Positions 1 to 8,750 of a stretch of 64,000 bases of DNA are shown here, piece by piece. The notes under the pieces were generated by a model. It worked only from the letters and a program-made list of their open reading frames with translations, was not told the origin of the DNA and did no database searches. Position 1 is the first letter of the stretch. The number at the start of each line of letters is the position of its first letter. Position numbers and translations under genes: made by a program. The stretch lies in assembly GCF_013032505.1 (NCBI RefSeq), contig NZ_WQCG01000007.1, positions 124,001 to 188,000 on the forward strand, written 5' to 3'. The stretch is from Ruegeria atlantica (GTDB taxonomy: Bacteria; Pseudomonadota; Alphaproteobacteria; Rhodobacterales; Rhodobacteraceae).

Positions 1-981
1 AAGGTTGACGTGGTGCGCACCGCGTTATCCGCACAGGGGTTGGAGGCCGTGATGCGTCCGATCCATACTTCGCCAGAGCGATCTCGCCGTCGCGCAACGA
101 TCGCGGTTCGACGGACAAAAAAGGGCACATTGGCCGGGTTCCACGGCCGCGCGTCAGATACGATCACCGAGATCCCGGATTGTCATCTGCTGGATCCGGC
201 CCTGATTAAGGCCATTCCAGTTGCCGAAGCGCTGGCCGTTCTAGGCGGCAGCCGCAAGGGTGTACTCGCTGTGACGTTGACCTTGTCCGAAGTCGGGCTG
301 GATGTGGCGGTAAGTGGCGGCAAACCGCTGGACGGCCCACTTGAGTTGGCCTTGGCGCAAGCGACCGAGAAATACGGTCTGGCCCGGCTTAGCTGGGACG
401 GTGAAGTAATTGCCATGCGCCAGCCGCCTGTCCAGCGCTTTGGCGTGGCGGGTGTCATCCCACCGCCTGGCGCGTTTCTACAGGCGACAAAAGACGGAGA
501 ACAGGCTCTGTTAAAGGCTGTTTCCGAATCTGTGGCTGGATCAAAGCGTATTTTGGATCTGTTCGCTGGTAGCGGCACATTCTCCTTGCCTTTGGCCAAA
601 GAAGCAGAGGTTCACGCTGTTGAAGGTGAGCCTGCGATGACGCAAGCGCTGGATCAGGGTTGGCGCAAAGCGCAGGGCCTCAAACGGGTTACGACCGAGG
701 CCCGTGACCTTTTTCGGCGACCGCTGATGCCGGATGAATTGAAGTCCTTTGATGCAGTTGTGATTGACCCACCACGCGCCGGGGCCGAAGCGCAAATGGT
801 CGAGTTGGCGCATGCCCTGCGCCCGGTGATTTCTTATGTGTCCTGCAACCCGGTGACCTTCGCCCGCGATGCGAAAATGCTTGTTAATGCAGGCTACACC
901 CTTGAATGGGTACAGGTCGTTGACCAATTTCGATGGTCGTCACACACCGAACTTGCCGCCCGGTTCACCCTGAACCCTTAA
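1..981 (+). CDS. Class I SAM-dependent RNA m5U methyltransferase (RumA/TrmA family), 5'-truncated by the window edge
   Basis: The frame is open from base 1, so the gene begins upstream of the window; the GTG codons at 10 and 13 are not convincing starts. The visible 326 residues hold the catalytic half: SAM-binding motif I (LDLFAGSGTFSLPLA), the DPPR motif (VIDPPRAGAEAQ) and the catalytic cysteine in YVSCNPVTFARD. This matches enzymes that methylate uridine C5 in 23S rRNA or tRNA. The missing N-terminus should carry a TRAM domain and, in RlmD-like members, iron-sulfur cysteines. RlmD, RlmC and TrmA cannot be told apart here. The sodium channel gene follows after 21 bp on the same strand. Confidence 0.88.
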   Translation, partial: KVDVVRTALSAQGLEAVMRPIHTSPERSRRRATIAVRRTKKGTLAGFHGRASDTITEIPDCHLLDPALIKAIPVAEALAVLGGSRKGVLAVTLTLSEVGLDVAVSGGKPLDGPLELALAQATEKYGLARLSWDGEVIAMRQPPVQRFGVAGVIPPPGAFLQATKDGEQALLKAVSESVAGSKRILDLFAGSGTFSLPLAKEAEVHAVEGEPAMTQALDQGWRKAQGLKRVTTEARDLFRRPLMPDELKSFDAVVIDPPRAGAEAQMVELAHALRPVISYVSCNPVTFARDAKMLVNAGYTLEWVQVVDQFRWSSHTELAARFTLNP

Positions 982-1002
982 GACTTACAGGAGAACACCC
1001 GA

Positions 1003-1788
1003 ATGGGGATCACCCAACGCCTGCTGACCCTTATCGAAGCACCAGCTTTCGGGAAGTTCATTACCGGTGTCATCATCTTTAACGCGATTCTGCTAGGGAT
1101 GGAGACATCACCCACACTGATGGGCGTTGCAGGCCCGTTGATTGTGACACTGGACAGCCTTTGCCTGGCCATTTTCGTAGCCGAGATCGGGATGAAACTA
1201 CTGGCAACTGGGCGCAGGTTTTTCACCAATGGTTGGAACGTGTTTGATTTTGTGATTGTAGGTATCGCTCTGGTGCCGGGTGGTTCCGGCCTGTCGGTGC
1301 TGCGGGCTTTGCGAATTCTGCGGGTTTTGCGTGTAATTTCGGTCGCGCCGCGCCTTCGTCGCGTGGTCGAAGGGTTCATCTCGGCTCTGCCGGGTATGGC
1401 CAGCGTTTTCCTTCTGATGGCGATCTTGTTTTACATCGGCGCGGTGATCTCGACCAAACTGTTCTCCCAGACCTTCCCGGGCTGGTTTGGTGACCTGGGC
1501 CTTTCGGCATACACACTGTTTCAGATCATGACGCTGGAAAGCTGGTCGATGGGTATCGTGCGCCCGGTAATGGAGATCTATCCTTACGCCTGGCTGTTCT
1601 TTGTGCCGTTCATTATGGTGACCACCTTTGCAGTGGTGAACCTGCTGGTTGGTCTGATCGTAAATTCGATGCAGGATGCGCATCATGCAGAGGACGAAGT
1701 CAAAACCGATGCCTATCGTGATGAAGTGCTGGAGCGGTTGGACAGCATCGAGCGTCGCCTGACTGAGCAACAGAACATCAAAAAGTGA
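1003..1788 (+). CDS. Voltage-gated sodium channel, NaChBac/NavSp type
   Basis: The 261-residue protein has the single-repeat 6-TM layout of bacterial Nav channels. S1-S3 occupy about residues 15-90. S4 carries regularly spaced arginines (R101, R104, R107, R110). S5, the pore and S6 follow (about 130-222). The selectivity filter TLESWSM at 177-183 is identical to the well-studied NavAb filter and close to the NaChBac TLESWAS, which indicates Na+ selectivity. The charged tail (about 228-258) looks like the C-terminal coiled coil that helps four subunits assemble in the inner membrane. An SD-like AGGAGA lies just upstream. Possible roles in marine bacteria are motility, pH or Na+ homeostasis; this is inference. 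Confidence 0.93.
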   Translation: MGITQRLLTLIEAPAFGKFITGVIIFNAILLGMETSPTLMGVAGPLIVTLDSLCLAIFVAEIGMKLLATGRRFFTNGWNVFDFVIVGIALVPGGSGLSVLRALRILRVLRVISVAPRLRRVVEGFISALPGMASVFLLMAILFYIGAVISTKLFSQTFPGWFGDLGLSAYTLFQIMTLESWSMGIVRPVMEIYPYAWLFFVPFIMVTTFAVVNLLVGLIVNSMQDAHHAEDEVKTDAYRDEVLERLDSIERRLTEQQNIKK

Positions 1789-1845
1789 TTTCAGTTTTTT
1801 CGATTTCTGGCATAATACACAAAAAAAGAGCAGCAGGCAGTGAAC

Positions 1846-2364
1846 ATGGATCGTCGAGCATTTGGATTGGGCGCAATGGCAACGCTGAGTCTTTCAGCGT
1901 GTGCTTCGGCCAGCCCCAGAATTCTGACCTACAACGGACCCGAAGTGACCTCTCTGGTCATAAACAAGAGTGCGCGTAAACTATATCTTTTGCACAATGA
2001 TAAGATCCTGAAAGAATATAAGGTTGATCTTGGATTTGCGCCCAACGGCACCAAAGCAAAGCGGGGCGATGGACGCACACCGGAAGGCAGTTATCTGATT
2101 GATCGTCGCAATCCCAATAGCCGCTATCATCTGTCGCTAGGGATTTCGTACCCGAACTCTGAAGACGTCGCGAAAGCGAAGGCCATGGGTGTCGATCCAG
2201 GCGGAGATATCTTTATCCACGGACAGCCGAACCGTCGCAAAGAGCGTAAGCGCGCTAAAAAGACGTCGGATTGGACCGCGGGCTGCATCGCCGTCAAGAA
2301 CGACGAGATCGAAGAGATCTATTCAATGGTAAACCGGGGCACGCTGATTACTCTGCGTCCCTAA
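1846..2364 (+). CDS. L,D-transpeptidase (YkuD domain) lipoprotein
   Basis: A 172-residue exported protein. ATG 1846 is preferred to the in-frame GTG at 1840, because it starts a compact signal peptide with twin arginines (MDRRAFG) and a lipobox (LSAC, Cys about 19). The YkuD domain covers about residues 35-170. The catalytic signature is split as usual: HGQPN at about 125, then WTAGCIAV with the active-site cysteine near 147. This family makes or edits 3-3 crosslinks in peptidoglycan, or attaches lipoproteins to it. It ends tail to tail with the sulfotransferase gene, overlapping it by 17 bp. Confidence 0.85.
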   Translation: MDRRAFGLGAMATLSLSACASASPRILTYNGPEVTSLVINKSARKLYLLHNDKILKEYKVDLGFAPNGTKAKRGDGRTPEGSYLIDRRNPNSRYHLSLGISYPNSEDVAKAKAMGVDPGGDIFIHGQPNRRKERKRAKKTSDWTAGCIAVKNDEIEEIYSMVNRGTLITLRP

Positions 2365-3793
2365 GCGGTGTCCAGGGCCCAAATCCGAACTGCATATAGT
2401 CACGTTGGTACGCCTGTGCGGACAGCGCCTCCAAGTTATCGTCATAAATCTCGGCCAACGAGAAGGGTACATCTGGCTCGCTGAGTTCGGGTGAAGGTGG
2501 TGTATCGTGTCCCATCCGGCGCGCCAGATCGGGCAGTGCGGTTGTGACTTCGTCTTCCCGCAGGATTAGGTCGGGCAAAGCAAAAGGTGCCATTCCTTCA
2601 AGGACCTGCGACTGGCTGCACCATGCCGCGTCAATGCGTATGGCTGTCTGCTGGGCAAGGTTTTGGCGCAGGAAAGTCAGGAATGCCGAAAATGCCTCAT
2701 AGTGTTGTTCAATCGGGTAATTGCCTTCGCGCAACTGTCCGGGGATAGGAATTTTTAGCCGGTTGCGCAGCACATGACGTATCTTGGGATACGCACCGGG
2801 ACCCGTGTTTAAGATATGCTTGCAATAGGCGCGATGCGCCCGCGTCAAAGGATGTTGCAGCACGGTGAATTTTCGATGCCCGGGATTGGATTGAAACCAC
2901 TGTCGCGTCTGCTTTCTGTTTTGATTGGTCAGTAATTGGTCGATTTCAACATGATCCAGCGTGGCCATCCACTTTGCCACGGGTTGTTCCATTCCGCCGC
3001 GGATCGGCATGTACATCAGGGGCGTTTTTGGCGCGGCAATGTAGTTTGCCACCAAAGGGCGCCGGCGTGGTTCGAAATTCGGAGTGCTGTGCAGGTTGTA
3101 GCTGTCGATCTGCGATAACGCCTGCTCCATCTCATGGGGGTTCGTCACCTTGGACAGTGCCGGTTCCGGGTTTTGCGGTTTGAGCGTTTTGTCGATTGCC
3201 GACAGCCTGCCGGACACACCCAACCAAGCGGCAAGCCCGTTCAGAATGGGCAGATGGTTCAGGTCTTCATAGGCAATGTAAAACGGGGTCTGGCCGCTTT
3301 GTTGCAAACGCTGCGACAACAACAAGTGGAATTCATGCTGCCGGTTCAGGTATTTCATGAACGCTTCGGCGTCGAACTCAACCTGGGCTTCGCGGCGACG
3401 CTTGATGTTCTTCAGCTGCCACTGCTTTGTTTCGCGCGCGATCTTCAGTGAGATGAAACTGTCCAGCGGATTTCGTGTCAAAATGATCTTGGCGCAGCGC
3501 GGATCACTTAATGCAGGCTCTAACACGCGCGGATCATGCCCTTGAAAAAAGCGAAACCCGTTCAGTTCTCCGGGCGCTTGTCGGATCGCCTCAAGCAAAA
3601 AGGACGGGTCGTGATCCCGTTCCTCTAACGAGACGCCTAGTAGCGCGTCGGATTTAAGCCGGCCGATGAAATGGGGATTGAACGCCTCGCCATGGCACGT
3701 AACCCCTTTGATGGCGTTCAGATTTGCCTCAAGCAGGTTGGAGCCGGTCCGCATGGCCGCAAGAATTATGAAATAGTCGAATTGGGGCGTCAT
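2348..3793 (-). CDS. PAPS-dependent sulfotransferase, two-domain NodH-like protein
   Basis: A 481-residue protein. The N-terminal half has the PAPS 5'-phosphosulfate loop (MRTGSNLLE, residues 14-22) and the 3'-phosphate motif (LTRNPLDSFIS, 105-115) of Stf0/NodH-type carbohydrate sulfotransferases. The second half (about 255-470) repeats the plan in weaker form: a degenerate loop MPIRGGMEQP near 262 and HPLTRAHRAY near 314, which resembles Sulfotransfer_2 3'-phosphate sites. It would sulfate a glycan in the cytoplasm before export. It lies 6 bp downstream of the GT14 gene and shares the strand with galE, kdsB-like and cysQ genes. CysQ degrades the PAP by-product. The acceptor is unknown. Confidence 0.82.
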   Translation of the reverse strand: MTPQFDYFIILAAMRTGSNLLEANLNAIKGVTCHGEAFNPHFIGRLKSDALLGVSLEERDHDPSFLLEAIRQAPGELNGFRFFQGHDPRVLEPALSDPRCAKIILTRNPLDSFISLKIARETKQWQLKNIKRRREAQVEFDAEAFMKYLNRQHEFHLLLSQRLQQSGQTPFYIAYEDLNHLPILNGLAAWLGVSGRLSAIDKTLKPQNPEPALSKVTNPHEMEQALSQIDSYNLHSTPNFEPRRRPLVANYIAAPKTPLMYMPIRGGMEQPVAKWMATLDHVEIDQLLTNQNRKQTRQWFQSNPGHRKFTVLQHPLTRAHRAYCKHILNTGPGAYPKIRHVLRNRLKIPIPGQLREGNYPIEQHYEAFSAFLTFLRQNLAQQTAIRIDAAWCSQSQVLEGMAPFALPDLILREDEVTTALPDLARRMGHDTPPSPELSEPDVPFSLAEIYDDNLEALSAQAYQRDYMQFGFGPWTPLRDAE

Positions 3794-3799
3794 AAAGGC

Positions 3800-5500
3800 T
3801 TACTGCACCAGATAGGGTTTTCGGTACGGCCGGACCCGATTGGCCAAACTGTCATCCGGTGGGAAGTCGCCCATCAGATAGGGATGCATGCCCTGGTTCT
3901 TGAGGTTTTGCAGGAACTGGCCAAAACCGGTGAGGTCCACCATTTTTGGCGCTTCGGTCAGGTGGCTGGTTTGGATGGTTCCGGTATCTTCGATTACGGT
4001 TTGCAAGGGCTCGACCGGAGATTCAACGAATTCCGCCAATGTCCACTTGCGTACGCGCGCTTTGGTCCAGACCGAAGACAGAATTTCCAATTGCTTGGTC
4101 TCGATCTGCTGCAGTCGGGCGGCCTCGGCCCGGATATCTGCAAAGTTCAAATTGGAACGAAACAGCGGAATAGCCCACGCCCCCGTTATGACTGAAATTT
4201 GTGCATTTTTGTCCCGGGCCAGGAACCAGTTGATCTTTTGCGTGTCAGCGGGACCGAACTGAAAGCACTGTTTTTCACCGCGCGTATTCCAGATCAGGTC
4301 GGAAATGAACGCTGTCGGGTTGTAGTCCCGCAGCGTTGCGCAATCACTGAGGCAACCGTTGATGATGTTCTCATCGCCGGCGAATTCAGCGCGTTGCGGA
4401 CCAAACAGATGCCCGTGGACACGTGCGCCTGTGATGTTGGTCAACCAAGGCTCAAAATCTTCGAACACTTCGCTAAAGCCCTGAAACACCGAATACGGAG
4501 CAGAAGTCAGTCCGTTTTCATTGCCGTGCCGAGGAAAACGGCTTTGCATATACAGCCCGTCACGCCCGCGTGTGCGCCGTTCGACAGCTTTGGAAAACAC
4601 CCGGTCGATTTTGCTTGGGTTGGGTTCAGCGGGCTTCATGGCGCCGGCCTGATCGGTCAAAAAGGCCTGATACAGGCGATCCGCGTTGGGCCAGATTTTG
4701 CGGGCAACAAAACAATCGGACCTGCGCAGCAGTTGCAGGTGATCATCGTAGAAAATATGCGGACGGCCCTGGTAGTCGAACTTGGACAGGGTCAGCGACC
4801 GGCTTTCAATATGGGTGGAATACAGGCGCGCCAGCGTCTGGAAGTAACTTTCGTCAGGTATCCAGACGCGCCGAAAATACCGATCATAGGTCTCGCGTTT
4901 TGGATCCTGCAAAATGGCCGACAAGGTTTGGCGGGTCAAGCACCACCACTGGCTACCCATATGTGGCACCAGTCCTTCGGGTATGTTTCGGCGAATACGC
5001 AATGCGCGTTGCAGTTTCACATAGGCATCGAACAACCTGCGATTTTTGCGCCACGAAAACGGAAATCTCAGGGTAAAGCGTTCCTGATCCAGACCCCCCA
5101 TAGTCCAGCTGACATCAGAGGTTGTAGCGCTTTCAATAAAATCCACACGCGGCCGGTCCGCGAGGTAGTTGACCAGCTCATCTACTGGTCGCAAGGGAAG
5201 ACAAGCCCCCGAAGTCAGAAAAACATGGCGCACATCCGGGAACGTCTTAAGCATAAGTGCGGCAGCAGATTGCGAGGCTGCAACGATACCCCAACCGCCC
5301 CAATTACAGACGTGACGGTCAGAAAACCGGATTAGCGGGTCATCTGAACAGGCGGCAACAAAGTCCGCGTAGGCCTTGGTTGGCACCTTGCGATCCACAT
5401 GGATCACCACCGGGCATCCCGAAGCCGTCCAGTGGCGTGCCACTTGCCCGGCCCGGTTCAGTGCTGTGTGCACCAGCATGACAATGCCCAGATCGCTCAT
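3800..5500 (-). CDS. Beta-1,6-N-acetylglucosaminyltransferase-like (GT14, Core-2/I-branching) with DUF5928-type C-terminus
   Basis: A 566-residue protein. Residues 1 to about 245 resemble the GT14/branch family: MLVHTALN near the N-terminus, IHVDRKVP, LTSGACLPLRP near 95, then GSQWWCLTRQT and the WIPDESYFQTL segment that marks the catalytic region. The rest (about 300-566) has no motif I can assign with certainty, but matches my recollection of the DUF5928 extension seen in Rhodobacterales. It presumably transfers GlcNAc or a related sugar to a surface glycan. It overlaps the upstream transferase gene by 4 bp (ATGA), so the two are probably translationally coupled. Confidence 0.78.
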   Translation of the reverse strand: MSDLGIVMLVHTALNRAGQVARHWTASGCPVVIHVDRKVPTKAYADFVAACSDDPLIRFSDRHVCNWGGWGIVAASQSAAALMLKTFPDVRHVFLTSGACLPLRPVDELVNYLADRPRVDFIESATTSDVSWTMGGLDQERFTLRFPFSWRKNRRLFDAYVKLQRALRIRRNIPEGLVPHMGSQWWCLTRQTLSAILQDPKRETYDRYFRRVWIPDESYFQTLARLYSTHIESRSLTLSKFDYQGRPHIFYDDHLQLLRRSDCFVARKIWPNADRLYQAFLTDQAGAMKPAEPNPSKIDRVFSKAVERRTRGRDGLYMQSRFPRHGNENGLTSAPYSVFQGFSEVFEDFEPWLTNITGARVHGHLFGPQRAEFAGDENIINGCLSDCATLRDYNPTAFISDLIWNTRGEKQCFQFGPADTQKINWFLARDKNAQISVITGAWAIPLFRSNLNFADIRAEAARLQQIETKQLEILSSVWTKARVRKWTLAEFVESPVEPLQTVIEDTGTIQTSHLTEAPKMVDLTGFGQFLQNLKNQGMHPYLMGDFPPDDSLANRVRPYRKPYLVQ

Positions 5501-6519
5501 GCCCAGTTTCCTTTTGACATGAGACCCAGAATTTCAAGCTGTCGCCAGTTGATGTAGGCTTCGGACTTATCGCACCAGAACTCGGGCATATCCGCCAGAT
5601 GTTCGGCATAGGCGCGATACTCGCCAGAGCTGCGGTAATGCTGTCCGCGCTCCATTTCTTCCCGGGCCTTCTCGCTCAGGGTGCTGATGAGTTTGGCGTG
5701 CAACAGCGCGCCGCTTGTCTTTTCACCACCCCATTCATCAAAAACCTGGTTCAACCCACGTGGCAGCAGCGAGTGGGTTGAGCTGACATAGACATAGCGC
5801 TTATCCCATTTCACCAACGGTATCTTGTTTAATGCAGGCGCTTTTTTGGGCTCGTCCTTAAAGAAAACACGGGCGCGGGGACCGCCTTGGATCCACAGGT
5901 TCCCGTAAGTCGGATTTTTCGTGATCGAGTAGTTGCCCGCATCAAACCATTTGGCGATTTCGAACGGGTTTTGACCCTCGGTATAAACGGCGTCCTCGAC
6001 TGGCCCTTCAGGATACATGTCGATTAGCATCGCGCTGAAGCTGCGCACGGCGCAGCCGTCCAACCAGTCGGTCAGGGCACGAATTGGGCGTGTGTCGCAA
6101 AACGGGTAGATGAAGAACTCGTCCGGATCGACTGTTAGAACCCAGTGCCGGTGTGCAAACTTTCGCAGCAGGTAGTTTGTCCAGTCCACCCCAAATGACG
6201 CGCGCCTATAGCTTGCATCGGCGCGCCAGACCGACACATCGGGTTGCTCCGACAGGTACTCGAGTGACCCGTCGTCGCTGGCATTGTCAACGAACAGAAA
6301 ATGGTTGATGCCCAGCCGTCGGTAGTAGTCCAGAAAATACGGAAGGCGGATTTTCTCATTGCGTATGACGCTGACCAGAAGAATGTCAGTTCGTCCTATT
6401 GAATTTGTGTTTACGAAAACCGGAACAAGGTCGCGCCGTTTTCGAAGACAGCGCAAGATACGGCGCTTGCGCCGCAATCTCATCCGGTATGAATCCAATA
6501 GGCCCACGCGACTGCCCAA
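5497..6519 (-). CDS. Glycosyltransferase, GT2/GT92-like
   Basis: A 340-residue protein with a glycosyltransferase A fold. VSVIRNEKIRLPYFLDYYR gives the nucleotide-sugar start, FVDNASDDGS is the acidic loop, and WVLTVDPDEFFIYP holds the DxD-like metal site. It is a clear paralogue of the next gene (6631-7716): both share a NPTYGNLWIQGG/SPLGNLWVQGG block and a KIPLVKWDKRYVY/KIPLVRWSRRYAY block. The start is uncertain. TTG 6519 has an AAAGG directly against it; GTG 6507 and ATG 6483 are alternatives, and the paralogue suggests that the basic segment after 6500 belongs to the protein. Donor and acceptor are unknown. Confidence 0.8.
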   Translation of the reverse strand: MGSRVGLLDSYRMRLRRKRRILRCLRKRRDLVPVFVNTNSIGRTDILLVSVIRNEKIRLPYFLDYYRRLGINHFLFVDNASDDGSLEYLSEQPDVSVWRADASYRRASFGVDWTNYLLRKFAHRHWVLTVDPDEFFIYPFCDTRPIRALTDWLDGCAVRSFSAMLIDMYPEGPVEDAVYTEGQNPFEIAKWFDAGNYSITKNPTYGNLWIQGGPRARVFFKDEPKKAPALNKIPLVKWDKRYVYVSSTHSLLPRGLNQVFDEWGGEKTSGALLHAKLISTLSEKAREEMERGQHYRSSGEYRAYAEHLADMPEFWCDKSEAYINWRQLEILGLMSKGNWA

Positions 6520-6630
6520 CCTTTGTTAATTACGCGAGCGTGCCCAGAGCCTGTACAAGCCAGAGTGGTACCGGGCAATTGCCGTTTTATGCCATTTTTC
6601 CCTATTTCGAAGCAACGACTTTAAAAACCG

Positions 6631-7716
6631 TTAGTTTGAGTTGTGACCTTCCCAGTCGATTTCTCCCATCAGGCCCAATTGCTGCAAATATCTCCAACCG
6701 TCGTATAGCGCTGAGTCCGGCACCCATACGACTGGGCGTTCCATGATGCCGTCATAGTATCCGGCAAACTGTTCAGGGTCGTGAAAATGCTGCCGGCGTC
6801 TTTTCTCGATCTTTGATTTTTCCACAACTTCGGGCAGGAACTTTGTGTGCAACAAAACGCCGGAAGGCGCAGTGCCTCCAGGACCTTCGTAGACGGCGTT
6901 CAAATGGCGGGGCAAGGCGGAATGGCACGAATTCACATATGCATAGCGCCGTGACCATCGGACCAGTGGAATTTTATTCAGCGTTGGAGATCGACGCGGA
7001 TTATCCGCAAAAAACATACGTTCGCGCGCGCCGCCCTGCACCCACAGGTTTCCCAGCGGGCTTTGCCGTCGCGCACGATAGGGAGCGGCATCAAACCACC
7101 CCAGAACGTCGGTCGGGTCGGTCTCAGGTTCGTAGTTTTGTTCCCCCAGAGGGCCTTTGGGATAAAGATCCAGCATTAATGCGCCAAACGCGGCTCGCCC
7201 TTGATCATCAAGCCATTTCGTCAAGTCGTGCAACGGGTGGGTGTCGTGATCAGGGTAGACCAGTAACTCATCCGCATCGACCATCAGGGTCCAGTGGTTG
7301 TGGCCATAGCGCAATTGCAGCCAAGTCAACCAATCCAGCCCATAGCGCGACGTGCGATAGCTGTCTTGTGTCTGCCACAGCGACACGTCAGCTTGCTCTT
7401 GGAGAAAGGGTACCGAGCCGTCATCGCTATCGTTGTCGACGATCAGAAAGTGATCGACGCCCAATGTACGATAGTGGTGCAGGAACCAAGGTAGGCGCGC
7501 GATTTCGTTGCGGACCGTGGTGAAAGCCAGTACGTCGCCAGGTTTGATGGTCGCGGTACGGTTGATCAATCCAGACAATTGATGACGGCTGCGAAAAGAT
7601 CGCCACAACAGCCGCTGTCGTTTCAATCGTAACCGGTACTTTTGCGCCCATGAGATGGGCGGAAGCGTGTCTTCCCCGATAGCGGTCACGATGGGCTCAT
7701 TTATCGTAATGGCCAT
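6631..7716 (-). CDS. Glycosyltransferase, GT2/GT92-like (paralogue of the neighbour)
   Basis: ATG 7716, preceded by a purine-rich GGCGGTGG, gives 361 residues; an in-frame start at 7743 would lie deeper inside galE. Motifs parallel the neighbouring transferase: AFTTVRNEIARLPWFLHHYR, IVDNDSDDGS, and WTLMVDADELLVYP with a DxD-like site. It overlaps the end of galE by 20 bp, which suggests co-transcription. A 111-bp gap separates it from the paralogue downstream, so the pair looks like a tandem duplication that has since diverged. Role: adding a sugar to a surface polysaccharide; the linkage cannot be read from sequence. Confidence 0.82.
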   Translation of the reverse strand: MAITINEPIVTAIGEDTLPPISWAQKYRLRLKRQRLLWRSFRSRHQLSGLINRTATIKPGDVLAFTTVRNEIARLPWFLHHYRTLGVDHFLIVDNDSDDGSVPFLQEQADVSLWQTQDSYRTSRYGLDWLTWLQLRYGHNHWTLMVDADELLVYPDHDTHPLHDLTKWLDDQGRAAFGALMLDLYPKGPLGEQNYEPETDPTDVLGWFDAAPYRARRQSPLGNLWVQGGARERMFFADNPRRSPTLNKIPLVRWSRRYAYVNSCHSALPRHLNAVYEGPGGTAPSGVLLHTKFLPEVVEKSKIEKRRRQHFHDPEQFAGYYDGIMERPVVWVPDSALYDGWRYLQQLGLMGEIDWEGHNSN

Positions 7717-8680
7717 TCTGATGCCACCGCCAGGCATCGGCAACCATCGTCTCTAACGTGGATCTGTTTGGGGTCCAACCCAGTTCCTCGTTAGCGCGGA
7801 CTGAGCCAGAGACCAGCTTGGTGCAATCCCCCGCCCGGCGCGGTCCGGTCGTATAGGGTACATCGCGGTTGGTCACGGCCTTTGAGTGGCTGATCACTTC
7901 CATCACCGAAAATCCTGACCCGGTTCCGAGGTTGAAAACGCGGCTGTCTTTGCCTTGTTCCAACCAGTTCAATCCCAAAACATGGGCGTCAACCAGGTCG
8001 CAAACATGCACGTAGTCGCGAATGCAGGTGCCGTCAGGGGTGTCATAATCCGTCCCGAATACGGTCAGCCCGTCGCGCTTGCCGTCGATGGCGTCCAGCA
8101 TCAAAGGCACAAGGTGCGTTTCGGGTCGGTGAAACTCGCCAACTTCGCCATCCGGGTCGGCACCCGCCACGTTGAAATATCGAAAGATCACATGATTCAG
8201 GCCGTGCGCCGCCTGGAAATCGCGCAGTATATCCTCGATGGCACGTTTTGAGGCCCCATAGGCGTTCAGCGGCAGTTGCGGCGTGTCTTCATCCAGCACT
8301 ACATTGTCGTGCTCACCATAGGTGGCACAGGTGGATGAGAAGACAAAATTGAGACAGCCGGCGGCCACTGCGGCTTCAATCAAAGTCAGCGAACCGGTCA
8401 CGTTGTTCGACCAGTATTTGCCGGGCTCGGACATCGCCTCGCCCACCTGGCTGAGGGCCGCAAAGTGCATAACGGCCACGGGTTCGTATTTGGCGAACAC
8501 TTCATCCAACCGGGCGCGATCCAACAGATCGCCCTGTTCAAACGGCCCGAATTTTACCGCTTCCTGCCAACCAGTTGCCAGGTTGTCGAAAGTGACCGGT
8601 ATGTAACCGGCCCGAGACAGCGCTTTGCATGCATGAGATCCAATGTACCCGGCGCCACCGGTGACAAGAATGTTTTTCAT
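7697..8680 (-). CDS. galE: UDP-glucose 4-epimerase
   Basis: A 327-residue extended short-chain dehydrogenase. The Rossmann motif VTGGAGYIGSHACK is at residues 5-18. The catalytic set is complete: SSTCATYG provides the Ser/Thr and YGASK provides the Tyr-x-x-x-Lys. The length fits the family (about 330-340). It interconverts UDP-glucose and UDP-galactose, or the GlcNAc/GalNAc pair, and so supplies donors for the neighbouring glycosyltransferases. The gene sits between the CMP-sugar synthetase gene (70 bp upstream) and the transferase gene at 6631-7716 (overlapping). Confidence 0.94.
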   Translation of the reverse strand: MKNILVTGGAGYIGSHACKALSRAGYIPVTFDNLATGWQEAVKFGPFEQGDLLDRARLDEVFAKYEPVAVMHFAALSQVGEAMSEPGKYWSNNVTGSLTLIEAAVAAGCLNFVFSSTCATYGEHDNVVLDEDTPQLPLNAYGASKRAIEDILRDFQAAHGLNHVIFRYFNVAGADPDGEVGEFHRPETHLVPLMLDAIDGKRDGLTVFGTDYDTPDGTCIRDYVHVCDLVDAHVLGLNWLEQGKDSRVFNLGTGSGFSVMEVISHSKAVTNRDVPYTTGPRRAGDCTKLVSGSVRANEELGWTPNRSTLETMVADAWRWHQNGHYDK

Positions 8681-8750
8681 AATTCGTTCCGAATTGTAGT
8701 ACCGCGCTCAGTTAGACGATGTCTTGGACGAAATTTCAGGGGAAAAAGGT

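Noticed and set aside
4199-5335. A 378-codon open frame on the plus strand.
   Set aside because: It is antisense to the GT14 gene and shows no recognisable domain.
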